64,000 nt of DNA from Zonotrichia leucophrys gambelii. Its lineage: Eukaryota; Chordata; Aves; Passeriformes; Passerellidae. The stretch is from positions 93,480,912-93,544,911 of the forward strand of contig NC_088171.1 of assembly GCF_028769735.1 (NCBI RefSeq), in the 5' to 3' direction. The notes under the pieces were generated by a model, which was given only the letters and a program-made list of their open reading frames with translations, did no database searches and was not told the origin of the DNA. Below, piece by piece: positions 63,599 through 64,000 of the stretch; positions within the stretch are counted from its first letter, which is position 1; every line of letters begins with the position of its first letter. Made by a program: the position numbers and the translations under genes.

Positions 63599-64000
63599 TA
63601 CTGGATCCAGAACACAATATAAGGAATGTTGTACACATTAAACACTGACATTTCTGTGCACAAAAGCATTCCTGTTAAGCCTTAGAAACTGTTTTCTCTG
63701 AATGTAGAAAGGAGTGAATCAGTATGTTCTGAAGTATATGAAAGAGTTTTAATTACCACCTAATTTGTCTTGTTTGAATTTACAAAGAATTTGAATTTAT
63801 TTTTGTCTGATGCATAAATATTTGGCACTGAATTAATCATAGTTCTGTTTTTGAAGCAAGTAGCTTCAGGGCTGATTCTGCTTCTAACATTCAGTACAGT
63901 ATGTGTGGAATGTACAGAAGAAAGATAACAGAATCCATCTAATCTCTTCCTAAATATGTCTATTACATACATATCAACTTCTGACAATTTATTAACATGA

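Noticed and set aside
1..64000. CRISPR arrays, operons, phage or plasmid functions
   Set aside because: None present. The DNA is vertebrate, with spliced genes, CpG islands and avian repeats.

Overview
This is nuclear DNA from a bird, probably a songbird. The evidence is a CR1 LINE fragment, two avian-type endogenous-retrovirus LTRs, intron-rich genes of vertebrate type, and a RIPOR2 - GMNN gene order that matches human 6p22. No prokaryotic, phage, CRISPR or operon features are present. Nearly all the small ORFs are chance open frames in introns or intergenic DNA.

Layout. 1-13.5 kb: non-coding DNA upstream of, or in a long 5' intron of, RIPOR2, with one antisense CR1 fragment at about 2.97-3.6 kb. 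13.5-48.1 kb, plus strand: RIPOR2 (FAM65B), RHO family interacting cell polarization regulator 2. I assembled 22 coding exons. All joins keep frame and give 3,204 nt, or 1,067 residues plus stop, essentially the length I recall for the human protein (1,068). The first intron is GC-AG, one exon is only 24 bp, and there is a likely alternative last exon in intron 14 and a possible frame-breaking cassette exon in intron 7. Intron 18 holds a solo LTR with a perfect 6-bp target duplication. 48.1-53.4 kb: intergenic, with a CpG-rich LTR at 50.5-51.1 kb and an unexplained 168-codon plus-strand ORF at 52.3-52.8 kb.

53.4-59.5 kb, minus strand: GMNN (geminin), tail-to-tail with RIPOR2. Six coding exons give 228 residues, including the destruction-box-like RPTL, the coiled coil and an acidic C-terminus. 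Its 5' end lies in a strong CpG island (about 58.83-59.65 kb). The island contains a three-copy minisatellite of about 100 bp, each copy with a perfect splice-donor motif, and a candidate first exon that would add six residues to the N-terminus.

59.65-64 kb: upstream of GMNN. It holds old LINE-like remnants, a second short CpG island (about 62.56-62.93 kb) and an 87-codon minus-strand ORF at 61.4-61.65 kb that could be the last exon of a gene I do not recognise.

The two main genes are not a functional module. RIPOR2 restrains RhoA signalling in lymphocytes, muscle and hair cells; geminin blocks CDT1-dependent origin re-licensing. Their convergence is conserved synteny. I found no convincing new biological system. 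The best leads are the alternative GMNN start exon, the donor-bearing minisatellite, the alternative RIPOR2 exons and the 61.4-kb ORF with its nearby CpG island.
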